Source: an uncultured Myxococcaceae bacterium
Lineage (GTDB): Bacteria; Myxococcota_A; Polyangia; Polyangiales; Ga0077539
Length of the DNA: 50,680 bases
Reading direction: 5' to 3'
Assembly: GCA_945952225.1 (NCBI GenBank)
Contig: CAMFHP010000055.1
Span: forward strand, 1-50,680
A program made the translations under genes and the position numbers. The notes below the pieces were generated by a model that was given only the letters and a program-made list of their open reading frames with translations, made no database searches and was not told the DNA's origin. Position 1 is the first letter of the stretch. Every line of letters begins with the position of its first letter. This document shows, piece after piece, positions 9,155 to 17,079 of the stretch.

Positions 9155-10672
9155 ATGGGACAGGGTCTCAAGCAGGTCATTCTCATCGAGCCCGACGACA
9201 CGCGCCGCAACGTGCTGGCCGGTCGTCTACGGGCGCAGCGCTTCGAGGTGATCGCCTATCGCGAGTCGAGCGAGGCGGCGAACCGCGCGCTCGCGAACCC
9301 GCCGCACGCCATCGTGGCCGACGTGTGGATGCCGGGGGTCTCGGGCGTCCAGCTCTGTCGTCTGCTGCGCTCCGAGCCCTCGACGCGCCTCGTGCCGATC
9401 ATCCTCCGCGCGGAGGGCAACGCCCCGAAGGCGCGCTTCTGGTCTGAGGAGGCCGGCGCCACGGCGTACGTGCCCAAGGGACGCATCGGCGAGCTTGTCC
9501 GCACGCTGAACCGCGCGATCGAGAGCGCAGGCGAGTCCGAGCACTTCTTCACGCAGCTCGCGCAGACCGACATCCGCGACCGCATCGTGCGCCAGCTCGA
9601 CCGGGCGCTCTTCGAGTCCGCGATCTCGTCGCACGTTCGGGCGTTGGGTGTCTCGGAGTCGTTCGAGCGACTCTTCGATCTGTTCTCGCAGTTCGTGTGT
9701 CGCGTGGCGACGTACCGCTGGCTCGCGGTGATGCACGACGCCCAGGGGCGCATGGCCGTGCACGCCCACCCCGCGCGCGCCGCCGCCGCCGTGGCCGCCG
9801 CGCGAGAGGCCCTCGGACGCGACGCGCAGGTGATCGTCTTCGAAGACGAAGACGCCATCGACGCCGAGACCGCCGAGCCCGTGATGGTCTACGAGATTCC
9901 CTTCGGCAACGACCGCATCGGACGCCTCGCGATGGAGCCCCTCCACGACGACGAGGCCCCGGCGATGATGCGCCAGATCGCGCGCGAGCTCGGCGGCCCG
10001 CTGCGCATCGCGACCCTCGTCGAAGAGTCGCAGCGCCTCGCCCTCTACGACCCGCTCACGGGCAGCATGAACCGCCGCGCGTTCATCGAGCGCATCACCG
10101 ACCTCGTGCGCAAGGCGGGCTCCGAGGGCGGATCGGTCGCGTGCGTGCTGCTCGACGTCGACCACTTCAAGGGCATCAACGACACGTACGGACACAAGAC
10201 CGGCGACAAGGCGCTCTCCGACCTCGCGCGGCTGGTGCAGTCGGAGCTCCCGCACGGCGCCCTGAGCGCGCGCTGGGGCGGCGAGGAGTTCGTCATCGCG
10301 CTGCCCGCCCACGACGTGACCATGGCCCGCGCCTTCGCCGAGCGGTTGCGCGCGCGTATCGAAGCGCACGAGATGAAGACCGACAGCGGTCAGCCCGTGC
10401 CCTTCACGGCCTCGCTCGGGGTGTCGGTGCTGCTCCGTGACGAGGGCTTCGAAGGGCTCATCGAGCGCGCCGACCGTGCGATGTACACCGCCAAGATCTC
10501 GGGGCGAAACCGCGTGGAACTCGCCGTCGAAGAGCGCCGCCCGCTGCCTTCGCTCTCGACGCCGGGCTCGCTGCGCATGGCCTCGATCCGCGCGCCGTCG
10601 CTCTACGGATCGTCGATGCGCGAGCTCGGGTGGAAGCCCAACTCGCTCCTCCCCGCGTCGGTGCGGGAGTAG
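9155..10672 (+). CDS. Response regulator diguanylate cyclase (REC-GAF-like-GGDEF)
   Basis: 505 residues from the ATG at 9155, which has GGAG nine bases upstream; the open frame extends further 5' but without homology. Residues 1-120 form a receiver domain: Asp14/Asp15, phosphoacceptor Asp56 in VADVWMPG, and Lys108 in VPKG. The usual Ser/Thr after beta-4 is replaced (IILRAEG). Residues about 150-310 look like a GAF-type sensor region. The GGDEF domain has the intact catalytic signature GGEEF at 374-378, with DVDHFKGIND upstream as the metal/base-binding loop. It should make cyclic di-GMP from two GTP. The inhibitory I-site RxxD, normally five residues before GGDEF, is absent (P-H-G-A). No partner kinase is adjacent. 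TGATAC lies 40 bases upstream of the start. Confidence 0.9.
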   Translation: MGQGLKQVILIEPDDTRRNVLAGRLRAQRFEVIAYRESSEAANRALANPPHAIVADVWMPGVSGVQLCRLLRSEPSTRLVPIILRAEGNAPKARFWSEEAGATAYVPKGRIGELVRTLNRAIESAGESEHFFTQLAQTDIRDRIVRQLDRALFESAISSHVRALGVSESFERLFDLFSQFVCRVATYRWLAVMHDAQGRMAVHAHPARAAAAVAAAREALGRDAQVIVFEDEDAIDAETAEPVMVYEIPFGNDRIGRLAMEPLHDDEAPAMMRQIARELGGPLRIATLVEESQRLALYDPLTGSMNRRAFIERITDLVRKAGSEGGSVACVLLDVDHFKGINDTYGHKTGDKALSDLARLVQSELPHGALSARWGGEEFVIALPAHDVTMARAFAERLRARIEAHEMKTDSGQPVPFTASLGVSVLLRDEGFEGLIERADRAMYTAKISGRNRVELAVEERRPLPSLSTPGSLRMASIRAPSLYGSSMRELGWKPNSLLPASVRE

Positions 10673-10740
10673 GGGATTCCCCAACGATCCCGCGACGGTG
10701 CGCAACCCGTGACGCGCCGGGCCGTGCGCGTCGTAGGGGT

Positions 10741-10769
10741 TTGTCATTTCAGAGGGGAGTTGTTATACC
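10741..10769 (+). promoter_or_regulatory. Sigma-70-like promoter of mreB
   Basis: TTGTCA at 10741-10746 matches TTGACA in five of six positions, and TATACC at 10764-10769 matches TATAAT in four of six, with an ideal 17-base spacer. It gives a leader of about 90 bases before the mreB start. This is also one of the few AT-containing stretches in the intergenic region. Confidence 0.55.
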
Positions 10770-10859
10770 CGCCGCCCGCCGCTGGCGCGCGGTGCCCGAC
10801 GTGGTTCGGGTGATGGCTGTGATGGGTTCTCGGCGCGACCGTTCGCGCAGCGAGACTGA

Positions 10860-11903
<1,044 letters not shown>

Positions 11904-12048
11904 GCATCGCCGAGCGCGCCGCGAGGACCCACGCAGGGCCCGGCGGGACGCTCCTCCGGTGTTCCTCATCCGCGCTGTCGTGCGAAGCCCGTGGGAGGGC
12001 CTTGCAGGCGGCGCGTCACGTGGGTGGCGATCGGTCTTCGGCGATCGG

Positions 12049-13662
12049 TCAGGCGGTGCGGCGCGTGGCGGGCTGAAAGAGCGGACCGTCGAGGGCCACG
12101 TCGGCGAAGGGCCCATCGGCGATCTGCGCGCGCTTCGAAGCGCGGGGCGCGCGACGGGTGACCGTACGGGCTGCGGTCTCGGAGGCCGCGGGGGCCGCGG
12201 TGACGACCGCCGTGGGCTTCTCGGGTGTCGGCGCGCGCGGAGGCCACTCGAAGGTGCTCCCCGTGGCCGAGGGAGGCGGAGGCGGCGTCGACGGAATGGC
12301 CGTGGGCGCCGCGGGCTCCACCGACTGCGCAGCGGTCACGGCCGCAGCGACCGCGGGCTCGCGGGGCGTACGCGGACGACGGGTCTTCGCAGGCTTCGCC
12401 GCAGGCACATCCGCGGGCTTCTCGACGCTCGTCTCTGCGGGCTTCTCGGGGGTCACCGACGCGACGGGGGCCGGGGGGGCCGCGGTCTTCTCCGTGGGCT
12501 TCTCCGTCACCGTGCTCGTCGCCGTGGCCGAGAGCTTCTTCAAGAGCTCCGCGTGTCCCTTGATGGCGCGATGGAACGCTGCCGTCGAGTCTTCGCCCGC
12601 GCGGTCGGGGTGGAGCCTCGACACCAGCGCGCGCCGCCCCTGTTCGAGCGTGCGCGCGTCGCAGGGCCACGTCGCGATGGCGGCCTCGGTGAGAAAGAAC
12701 TCCGCGTCGAGCGTGAGCCCCCGCGCGCTGTACTGCTCCCCCGCGCGGCGATCCTCGGAGACCGCGTCATCGGGCAGCCCACCGAAGCCCGCGCCCGACG
12801 CACTTCGCGGCGGCGGCGGTGCCTTCGCGCGCTTCGCCTCGGCCTTCGGAGCCTCCGTCGTCGCGCGTGCGACCTTCGTCGCCTCGGCCTTTGCCGTCGC
12901 GGTGTTCGGCGAGTCGGCCTTCGTGCCATGCGCCTTCGCGGTCTCAGGCTTCGCGGTCTCGGTCTTCGTCGCTTCGACCTTCGCGGCCGTGACCTTCGCG
13001 GGCTGCGTCTTCGTCGCTTCGACCTTCGCCGCCGTGACCTTCGTGGGTTGTGTCTTCGGGGCTTCGACCTTCGGCTCCGCGACCCGCACCTCGGGCTCCT
13101 CACCGCGGCGCGTGCGGAGGTGCGCGAGTCGTGGCGGCGGCGCTGCGTTTGCGCCGTAGCCCACGGTGCCCATCGCGGCGTCGAAGCTCCCGAGGGCCTC
13201 GGCGGCGGACGCGCGTTCGGCGCCCACCTTCACGTCGCCCACGTGGAGCGTGTGATGGGCGAGGTGACGGAGCACCGCGCGCAGCGCCCACACGTTGGCC
13301 TTCGCCACGGGATCGACCGCGTCGCCCTCCTCCTCCACCTCGCGGAGCAGCGCGCGCACGTCGACGCGGAGCTCCGCGGGGCACAGCCAGGTCATGGGCT
13401 TGAGGCCGTTGCGGGCGCGTGCGCGCTCGACCTTCGCGAGCCCGCGGCGTTCGAGCCAGTCGAGGCACTGACCGAACACGTCGAGGGCCCGCGCGTGGCC
13501 GTCGAGCACGCGGCCCACCTCGGCGCCGAAGCGCGCGCCGAAGGTCCACGACGAGGACGACGCGCCGGGGGGCGCCGAGGGATCACCCGCGGGCGCGTGC
13601 AGCGACACGAGCGCGACGAGCGCGTCGGCGGGGCGGAGCGAGATCTGGATCCGACGGATCAT
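12049..13662 (-). CDS. J-domain protein with Lys/Ala-rich histone-H1-like region
   Basis: 537 residues, four parts. Residues 1-170 are an unrecognised folded domain (MIRRIQISLRPADALVALVS; helical DVFGQCLDWLERRGL). Residues about 195-285 are a Lys/Ala/Thr-rich repeat (KVEATKTQPAKVTAAKVEAT) like bacterial histone-H1-type tails. Residues about 325-378 resemble a J domain: helix II RTLEQGRRALVSR, the HPD motif in LHPDRAG (His351-Pro-Asp353), and helix III AAFHRAIKGHAELLKKL. The last 160 residues are Pro/Ala/Thr/Lys-rich and disordered-looking. An intact HPD suggests it can stimulate an Hsp70 (DnaK) ATPase; the basic region suggests nucleic-acid binding. It lies 53 bases after the duplicated-domain gene on the same strand and converges with mreB. 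No DnaJ zinc fingers or client-binding domain are present. Confidence 0.7.
   Translation of the reverse strand: MIRRIQISLRPADALVALVSLHAPAGDPSAPPGASSSSWTFGARFGAEVGRVLDGHARALDVFGQCLDWLERRGLAKVERARARNGLKPMTWLCPAELRVDVRALLREVEEEGDAVDPVAKANVWALRAVLRHLAHHTLHVGDVKVGAERASAAEALGSFDAAMGTVGYGANAAPPPRLAHLRTRRGEEPEVRVAEPKVEAPKTQPTKVTAAKVEATKTQPAKVTAAKVEATKTETAKPETAKAHGTKADSPNTATAKAEATKVARATTEAPKAEAKRAKAPPPPRSASGAGFGGLPDDAVSEDRRAGEQYSARGLTLDAEFFLTEAAIATWPCDARTLEQGRRALVSRLHPDRAGEDSTAAFHRAIKGHAELLKKLSATATSTVTEKPTEKTAAPPAPVASVTPEKPAETSVEKPADVPAAKPAKTRRPRTPREPAVAAAVTAAQSVEPAAPTAIPSTPPPPPSATGSTFEWPPRAPTPEKPTAVVTAAPAASETAARTVTRRAPRASKRAQIADGPFADVALDGPLFQPATRRTA
12962..13081 (-). repeat. 45-bp coding repeat in the J-domain gene
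   Basis: Two full and one partial copies of a 45-base unit start at 12962, 13007 and 13052. Each full copy encodes the 15-residue unit around KVTAAKVEATKTQPA on the minus strand. The copies differ by only a few bases, so the expansion is recent relative to the surrounding gene. Confidence 0.75.
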
Positions 13663-13715
13663 GGCGGTGGAGCGCCTCCCAGCGGCGTCGTGGAGTGGTC
13701 AGCAGTGGTGGGCTC

Positions 13716-14393
13716 TCAGGCCACCTTGGCGGGCAGAAGATTGCCCGCGAACACGCGGTCGAGGTCGAGGCTCTCGATGCCGCGCTCCCAGTTGCGCGCG
13801 CGCGACTGGATCCACAGGGCGAGGGCCGCGAGGTTGGCCATGCAGGTCTTCTGCGCCCGCGAGACCTTCTCCACGATCGCACCCGACGGGAGCCGCATGC
13901 GCAGCCGCGCCCAGTTCGCGTCCGTGTCCCAGGTCACCTTCACGTCGGTCTCGGGAATCTGAAGCCGCGCGAAGGCCGAACGAAACACGTCGATGCAGTC
14001 CTCCACCGACTTCGAGCCCTCGTAGTAGTTCACGCGGGTGACGGTGTACGCCGGCGCGTTGTTGTCGTTGTTGGCCGCCACGAAGCTGTCGGCGAAGGCC
14101 TCGGCGAAGGTCTCGATCCCGCGCTCCAGGTTGCGCGCGCGGTCTTCGAGCCAGAGCGCCAGGCAGGCCGTGTTGGCGTCGAGCGTGGGCTGCGTCGCGC
14201 AGGTGCGCTCGATGCGCGCCCCGGCGTACTGAAAGGTCACGCTCATCGAGCCCGCGTCGAGGCCGCGCCCCGGCGTGAAGGTCACGTGCGTGAGGCCCAG
14301 ACGCTCGGCCATGCGAGAGAGCTTCTCGCGCGCCTCGTCGCCGGTCATCGTGCCCTTGTAGAGGTTCGTCTTGCGTTGCTGCTGCGTGCTCAT
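13716..14393 (-). CDS. Duplicated-domain protein, possible J-domain partner
   Basis: 225 residues from the ATG at 14393, preceded by a strong GGAGGAGG Shine-Dalgarno. Two similar halves of about 90 residues: NLYKGTMTGDEA...ALWLEDRARNLERGIETF and NYYEGSKSVEDC...ALWIQSRARNWERGIESL. Each half has a beta-rich centre, a conserved Cys/Thr segment, an alanine-rich helix and the end motif RARNxERGIE. From memory this pattern resembles the segment that precedes the J domain in some phage and integrative-element J-domain proteins (a hydrophobic strand, then D..DN..A.. and R.IERWG), but I cannot verify that here. It sits 53 bases upstream of the J-domain gene, same strand. No signal peptide or membrane segment. 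Function unknown. Confidence 0.7.
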   Translation of the reverse strand: MSTQQQRKTNLYKGTMTGDEAREKLSRMAERLGLTHVTFTPGRGLDAGSMSVTFQYAGARIERTCATQPTLDANTACLALWLEDRARNLERGIETFAEAFADSFVAANNDNNAPAYTVTRVNYYEGSKSVEDCIDVFRSAFARLQIPETDVKVTWDTDANWARLRMRLPSGAIVEKVSRAQKTCMANLAALALWIQSRARNWERGIESLDLDRVFAGNLLPAKVA

Positions 14394-14484
14394 GGGTGCC
14401 GTCGCCTCCTCCAGCGAGAACGCCGTGACACCTAGCAGAAGACTGAACGCTTGAACAGTCCCTCGTGGGACATATCCCGTCCGC

Positions 14485-15114
14485 TCACTCGAAGCGCGGG
14501 ATGCGGCCGCTCCGCACCTGCGTGCGAAACACCAGCCCGAGACCCGCTTCGAAGAGCGTCGCGCGGGGCCCTGTTCCGAGCGCATCCCACGGCGCCGCGG
14601 TGATCCAGCGCGTGCCCACGCGGAGCATGATGCCGTCGCCGCGCGACCACACGAGCGGGAGTTCGAAGCCCCCACCGAGCACAAATCCCAGGCCCGCACC
14701 CGACTGCGACGAGGCACCAGGGCGCACCCACGCGGCGCCGAGCTCGATGCCGATGGAGTCGAGCATCAGGTCGAGCCAGCGCGGGCCGTGTTCGAGGTCG
14801 TTGGTGAGCCGCGCGAGCCACGCGGGGCGAAAGTCCACCGCGGCCCACGCCGCATCGAGGCGCGCGGACGAGAGCGCGCGGTCGTAGCCCAGCGCCACGC
14901 CCGTCATGTCGAGGTAGCGCCCGCGAAGGGCCACGCTCGCTGCGCCCGTGGTGCCCGACGACGTGTCGGCCACGCTCCCGAGGAGCTCCGCGGAGAGCAC
15001 CAGGTCTCCATCGAGGCGGCCGTACACGCCGTCGACCTCGTCGCGTTGCGCGCGCGCCGTCGAGGGCAGCACACAACACGCGATCACCACACAGACGGCG
15101 GACGCTCTTCGCAC
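14485..15114 (-). CDS. Predicted outer-membrane beta-barrel protein
   Basis: 209 residues from a GTG at 15114, chosen because it begins a clean signal peptide (RRASAVCVVIACCVLPSTARA, cleaved before QRDE). The mature part has alternating hydrophobic/polar strands with glycines (GRLDGDLVLSAELLG, GAASVALRGRYLDMTGVALG, GAGLGFVLGGGFELPLVW) and ends in short strands LFEAGLGLVFRTQVRSG. This is the pattern of small outer-membrane barrels; the last residue is Glu after Phe, so the barrel end is not the textbook terminal Phe. No family name can be given. Its leader overlaps the G-rich tract shared with the divergent radC gene. Confidence 0.62.
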   Translation of the reverse strand: MRRASAVCVVIACCVLPSTARAQRDEVDGVYGRLDGDLVLSAELLGSVADTSSGTTGAASVALRGRYLDMTGVALGYDRALSSARLDAAWAAVDFRPAWLARLTNDLEHGPRWLDLMLDSIGIELGAAWVRPGASSQSGAGLGFVLGGGFELPLVWSRGDGIMLRVGTRWITAAPWDALGTGPRATLFEAGLGLVFRTQVRSGRIPRFE

Positions 15115-15150
15115 GGGGCGCGGGAACCTACAGCACTCCGGTGGCACGTC

Positions 15151-15207
15151 GCCACCCCTCCGCCACCCCCTCCGCCACCCCCCGCCACCCCGCGGCCCCG
15201 CCACCCC
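15151..15207 (-). repeat. G-quadruplex-prone tandem repeat
   Basis: On the plus strand GCCACCCC and CTCC units repeat every 8-12 bases. On the minus strand this gives at least five runs of four or five G separated by short TGGC, CC or TGGCGGA spacers, which is ideal for an intramolecular G-quadruplex. The tract lies in the 5' leader of the outer-membrane protein gene (minus) and before the radC start (plus). Confidence 0.65.
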
Positions 15208-15275
15208 GACGTACCAAAATCCCTTCTGCCATGGGTTTTCTGCGCGTCGGCACGGCGCGTGGTGATGCGCCGCCC

Positions 15276-15962
15276 ATGAGCACCGAACCGTTCTCCCTCC
15301 CACGCCACGACACCCCCGTTGCCCGCCTGCGCGCCGTCGGACCCGACGCGCTCCACGACACCGAGCTCCTCGCGCTCGTGCTCGACACGGGCGGCGATCG
15401 ACACACCGAGCGCGCCCGCACGCTCCTCGCCACGCACGAAGGGCTCCGTGGGGTCGCGCGCGCAGGCCTCGGCTCGCTCGCGCAGCTCCTCGGCGAACGC
15501 AGGGCCGCGCGCGTCGTGGCCGCGTTTGAACTCTCGCGCCGCGCCCAGAGCGTGCCCCTCGCGCGCCACGCGCCCTACCGATCGAGCCGCGACGTGGTGC
15601 GCGCGTACGGACCTCGCCTCGCAGATGCCGTCGAGGAGCGCGTGCTCGCCGTCGTGCTCGATGCGCGGCAGCGTCCCGTCGCCGAGCGCGTGCTGGCCTA
15701 CGGCTCCGCGGGCGCGTGTCCCGTGAGCGCGCGGCAGGTGTTCGCCCTCGCCGTGCGCGAAGGCGGAACCGGCGTTCTGCTCGTGCACAACCACCCGTCG
15801 GGCGACCCCACGCCCTCGCCCGACGACATGGCGTTCACCCGGCAGATCGCGCGCGCAGGCGCCCTCCTCGACGTGCCCCTCCTCGACCACGTGATCGTGG
15901 CGCGCGACGGGAGTTTCTCGTTCCTCGACGCGGGCATCCTCGGGACGGAGCCGCAGCCGTGA
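15276..15962 (+). CDS. radC: RadC/JAMM-domain protein (UPF0758)
   Basis: 228 residues from the ATG at 15276; an ATG at 15231 is also open, but family members start shortly before the RLRAVGPDALHDTELLALVL-like helix-hairpin-helix region. The C-terminal half is a JAMM/MPN metalloprotease-like domain with HNHPSGDPTPSPDD (His, His, Ser, Asp zinc-site motif). The family's role is unsettled: the old name radC derives from a recombination mutant later mapped elsewhere, and the protein is often linked to DNA repair or natural transformation. It runs divergently from the outer-membrane protein gene and precedes the rpmH operon. Confidence 0.9.
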   Translation: MSTEPFSLPRHDTPVARLRAVGPDALHDTELLALVLDTGGDRHTERARTLLATHEGLRGVARAGLGSLAQLLGERRAARVVAAFELSRRAQSVPLARHAPYRSSRDVVRAYGPRLADAVEERVLAVVLDARQRPVAERVLAYGSAGACPVSARQVFALAVREGGTGVLLVHNHPSGDPTPSPDDMAFTRQIARAGALLDVPLLDHVIVARDGSFSFLDAGILGTEPQP

Positions 15963-16145
15963 GCGCCTCCGTCGCCCTCGCGGCCCTCACTTTTTTCTCC
16001 GCGCCGACGCCCCCGCGCGACCGTCTCGACACCCACCGCGCGCCCCCTTCGTGCGCGTTTGTGCTTGGAAACACGGGCGTTCGCGTGATCGCCACCCCGG
16101 CGGACACCCTCGAACCCGCGCCGAGATTTCGTGCACTCCGCACGC
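15963..16145. other. Gap between radC and rpmH, no gene seen
   Basis: A CTTTTTTCTCC tract at about 15990 follows radC but has no stable stem before it. I looked for DnaA boxes (TTATCCACA-like) because rpmH often borders the replication origin, and found none in this gap. No small open frame with a ribosome-binding site stands out. Confidence 0.5.
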
Positions 16146-16174
16146 TTGACATGACGCGATGAGTGGTGTTTGTT
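16146..16174 (+). promoter_or_regulatory. Likely rpmH operon promoter
   Basis: A perfect TTGACA at 16146-16151 is followed after 17 bases by TTTGTT (three of six matches to TATAAT). The -35 is the best in the window; the -10 is weak. It lies 25 bases before the rpmH start, leaving room for the AGGAGG at 16189. Confidence 0.5.
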
Positions 16175-16199
16175 CCCGCCCCCAGTTCAGGAGGACATC

Positions 16200-16352
16200 G
16201 TGTCGAAGCGCACCTATCAGCCGAGCCGTACCCACCGCAAGCGCACCCACGGGTTCCGTGCGCGCATGAAGACCGCGGGCGGCCGTACCGTGCTCAAGAA
16301 CCGCCGCCGCAAGGGCCGCGCGCGCCTCTCCGTCACGACCTACGAGAAGTAG
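16200..16352 (+). CDS. rpmH: 50S ribosomal protein L34
   Basis: 50 residues, full length: [20 protein letters not shown], then [20 protein letters not shown] and [10 protein letters not shown]. Very basic, as expected for a protein bound to 23S rRNA near the exit tunnel base. Start is GTG at 16200 with a perfect AGGAGG five bases upstream (16189-16194), which decides the start over earlier in-frame codons. First gene of the rpmH-rnpA-yidD-yidC-khpB operon. Confidence 0.98.
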   Translation: MSKRTYQPSRTHRKRTHGFRARMKTAGGRTVLKNRRRKGRARLSVTTYEK

Positions 16353-16358
16353 CCCTCG

Positions 16359-16380
16359 GGCGACCCCAAGGGGCATCGCC
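16359..16380. terminator. Hairpin between rpmH and rnpA
   Basis: GGCGACCCC and GGGG-CA-TCGCC can pair around a short centre, with a two-base bulge. It sits just after the rpmH stop and has no T-run. It could be an attenuator or RNA-processing stem that lets rpmH be expressed above the downstream genes. Confidence 0.35.
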
Positions 16381-16414
16381 TCACACACGCCTCGCCAACG
16401 CGTGAGGGAGCGCC

Positions 16415-16816
16415 TTGGGGTTCGGCTTCTCCAAGTCCGATCGTGTCATCCGACGCGAAGACTTTCTCCTCGCCCAGAAACGCGGGCGGAGAGTTCATTC
16501 CGCCCATTTCGTGATCGTGCTCTTCGACCGTGGATCCGGCGTCTCGCGCCTGGGTCTGGTCACGAGTCGCAAGGTCGCCAACGCCGTGGGCCGCAACCGC
16601 GTGCGGCGCGTGCTGCGCGAGGTCTTTCGCCTCCACCGCGAGCGCTTTCCCGAGCGTCACGACGTGGTGGTCATCGCGCGTGAGGGGGCGGCCTCCCTTG
16701 ATTCGCAGACCATCCGTGCAGAGATTCTCGGCGCCCTTGCGCGCCGCAGGGGTGGGCCTCCGTCTGCGCGCACGCAGGAGCCCGACGCTTCTGCGCCTCG
16801 CACGGTGAAGCCATGA
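16415..16816 (+). CDS. rnpA: RNase P protein component
   Basis: 133 residues. Protein subunit that helps the RNase P RNA trim the 5' leader of tRNA precursors. The signature RNRVRRVLREVFRLHRER (RNR motif) is clear, with the substrate-binding N-terminal FSKSDRVIRREDFLLAQKRG. I accept the TTG at 16415 as start because GAGGGAG ends four bases upstream and the family begins at this point. The C-terminal 30 residues after RAEILGALARR are an extra Pro/Ala/Arg tail. Its stop overlaps the yidD start by four bases. Confidence 0.95.
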   Translation: MGFGFSKSDRVIRREDFLLAQKRGRRVHSAHFVIVLFDRGSGVSRLGLVTSRKVANAVGRNRVRRVLREVFRLHRERFPERHDVVVIAREGAASLDSQTIRAEILGALARRRGGPPSARTQEPDASAPRTVKP

Positions 16817-17076
16817 TCCGCGCACTGCTCCTCGCGCTGATTCGCGTGTACCGCCTCGCGATCTCGCCGCTCCTCGGCAACGTCTGTCGCTTCGAACCGT
16901 CGTGCTCCTGCTACTCGATGGTCTGCATCGAGCGCTTCGGGGCCGCGCGGGGCTCGTGGCTCACGCTCCAACGCCTCGCCCGCTGTCACCCCTTCTGCCC
17001 CGGTGGCTACGACCCGCCCCCTTCGCTTGACAACACCACCCCAACCGACGCATCCGCCGCGTCGGCAGGACGCTGA
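16813..17076 (+). CDS. yidD: Membrane protein insertion efficiency factor YidD
   Basis: 87 residues. Small peripheral membrane protein assisting YidC. Family motif is intact: IRVYRLAISPLLGNVCRFEPSCSCY (read here as consecutive segments), cysteines at the expected places, and LARCHPFCPGGYDP near the end. Start overlaps the rnpA stop (ATGA at 16813). A short Thr/Ala-rich tail follows the family core. Confidence 0.96.
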   Translation: MIRALLLALIRVYRLAISPLLGNVCRFEPSCSCYSMVCIERFGAARGSWLTLQRLARCHPFCPGGYDPPPSLDNTTPTDASAASAGR

Positions 17077-17079
17077 CGC

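Noticed and set aside
12026-12050. Direct repeat GGCGATCGGTC, 3-base gap, GGCGATCGGTC between the convergent mreB and J-domain genes.
   Set aside because: Short, partly within the stop region, and no mobile-element gene or matching inverted ends nearby.
12049-14393. The J-domain pair as part of a prophage.
   Set aside because: No integrase, structural or lysis genes and no attachment-site repeats around it; codon use matches neighbours.
15963-16199. Possible replication origin next to rpmH.
   Set aside because: No DnaA boxes or AT-rich unwinding element, and no dnaA or dnaN gene is present nearby.
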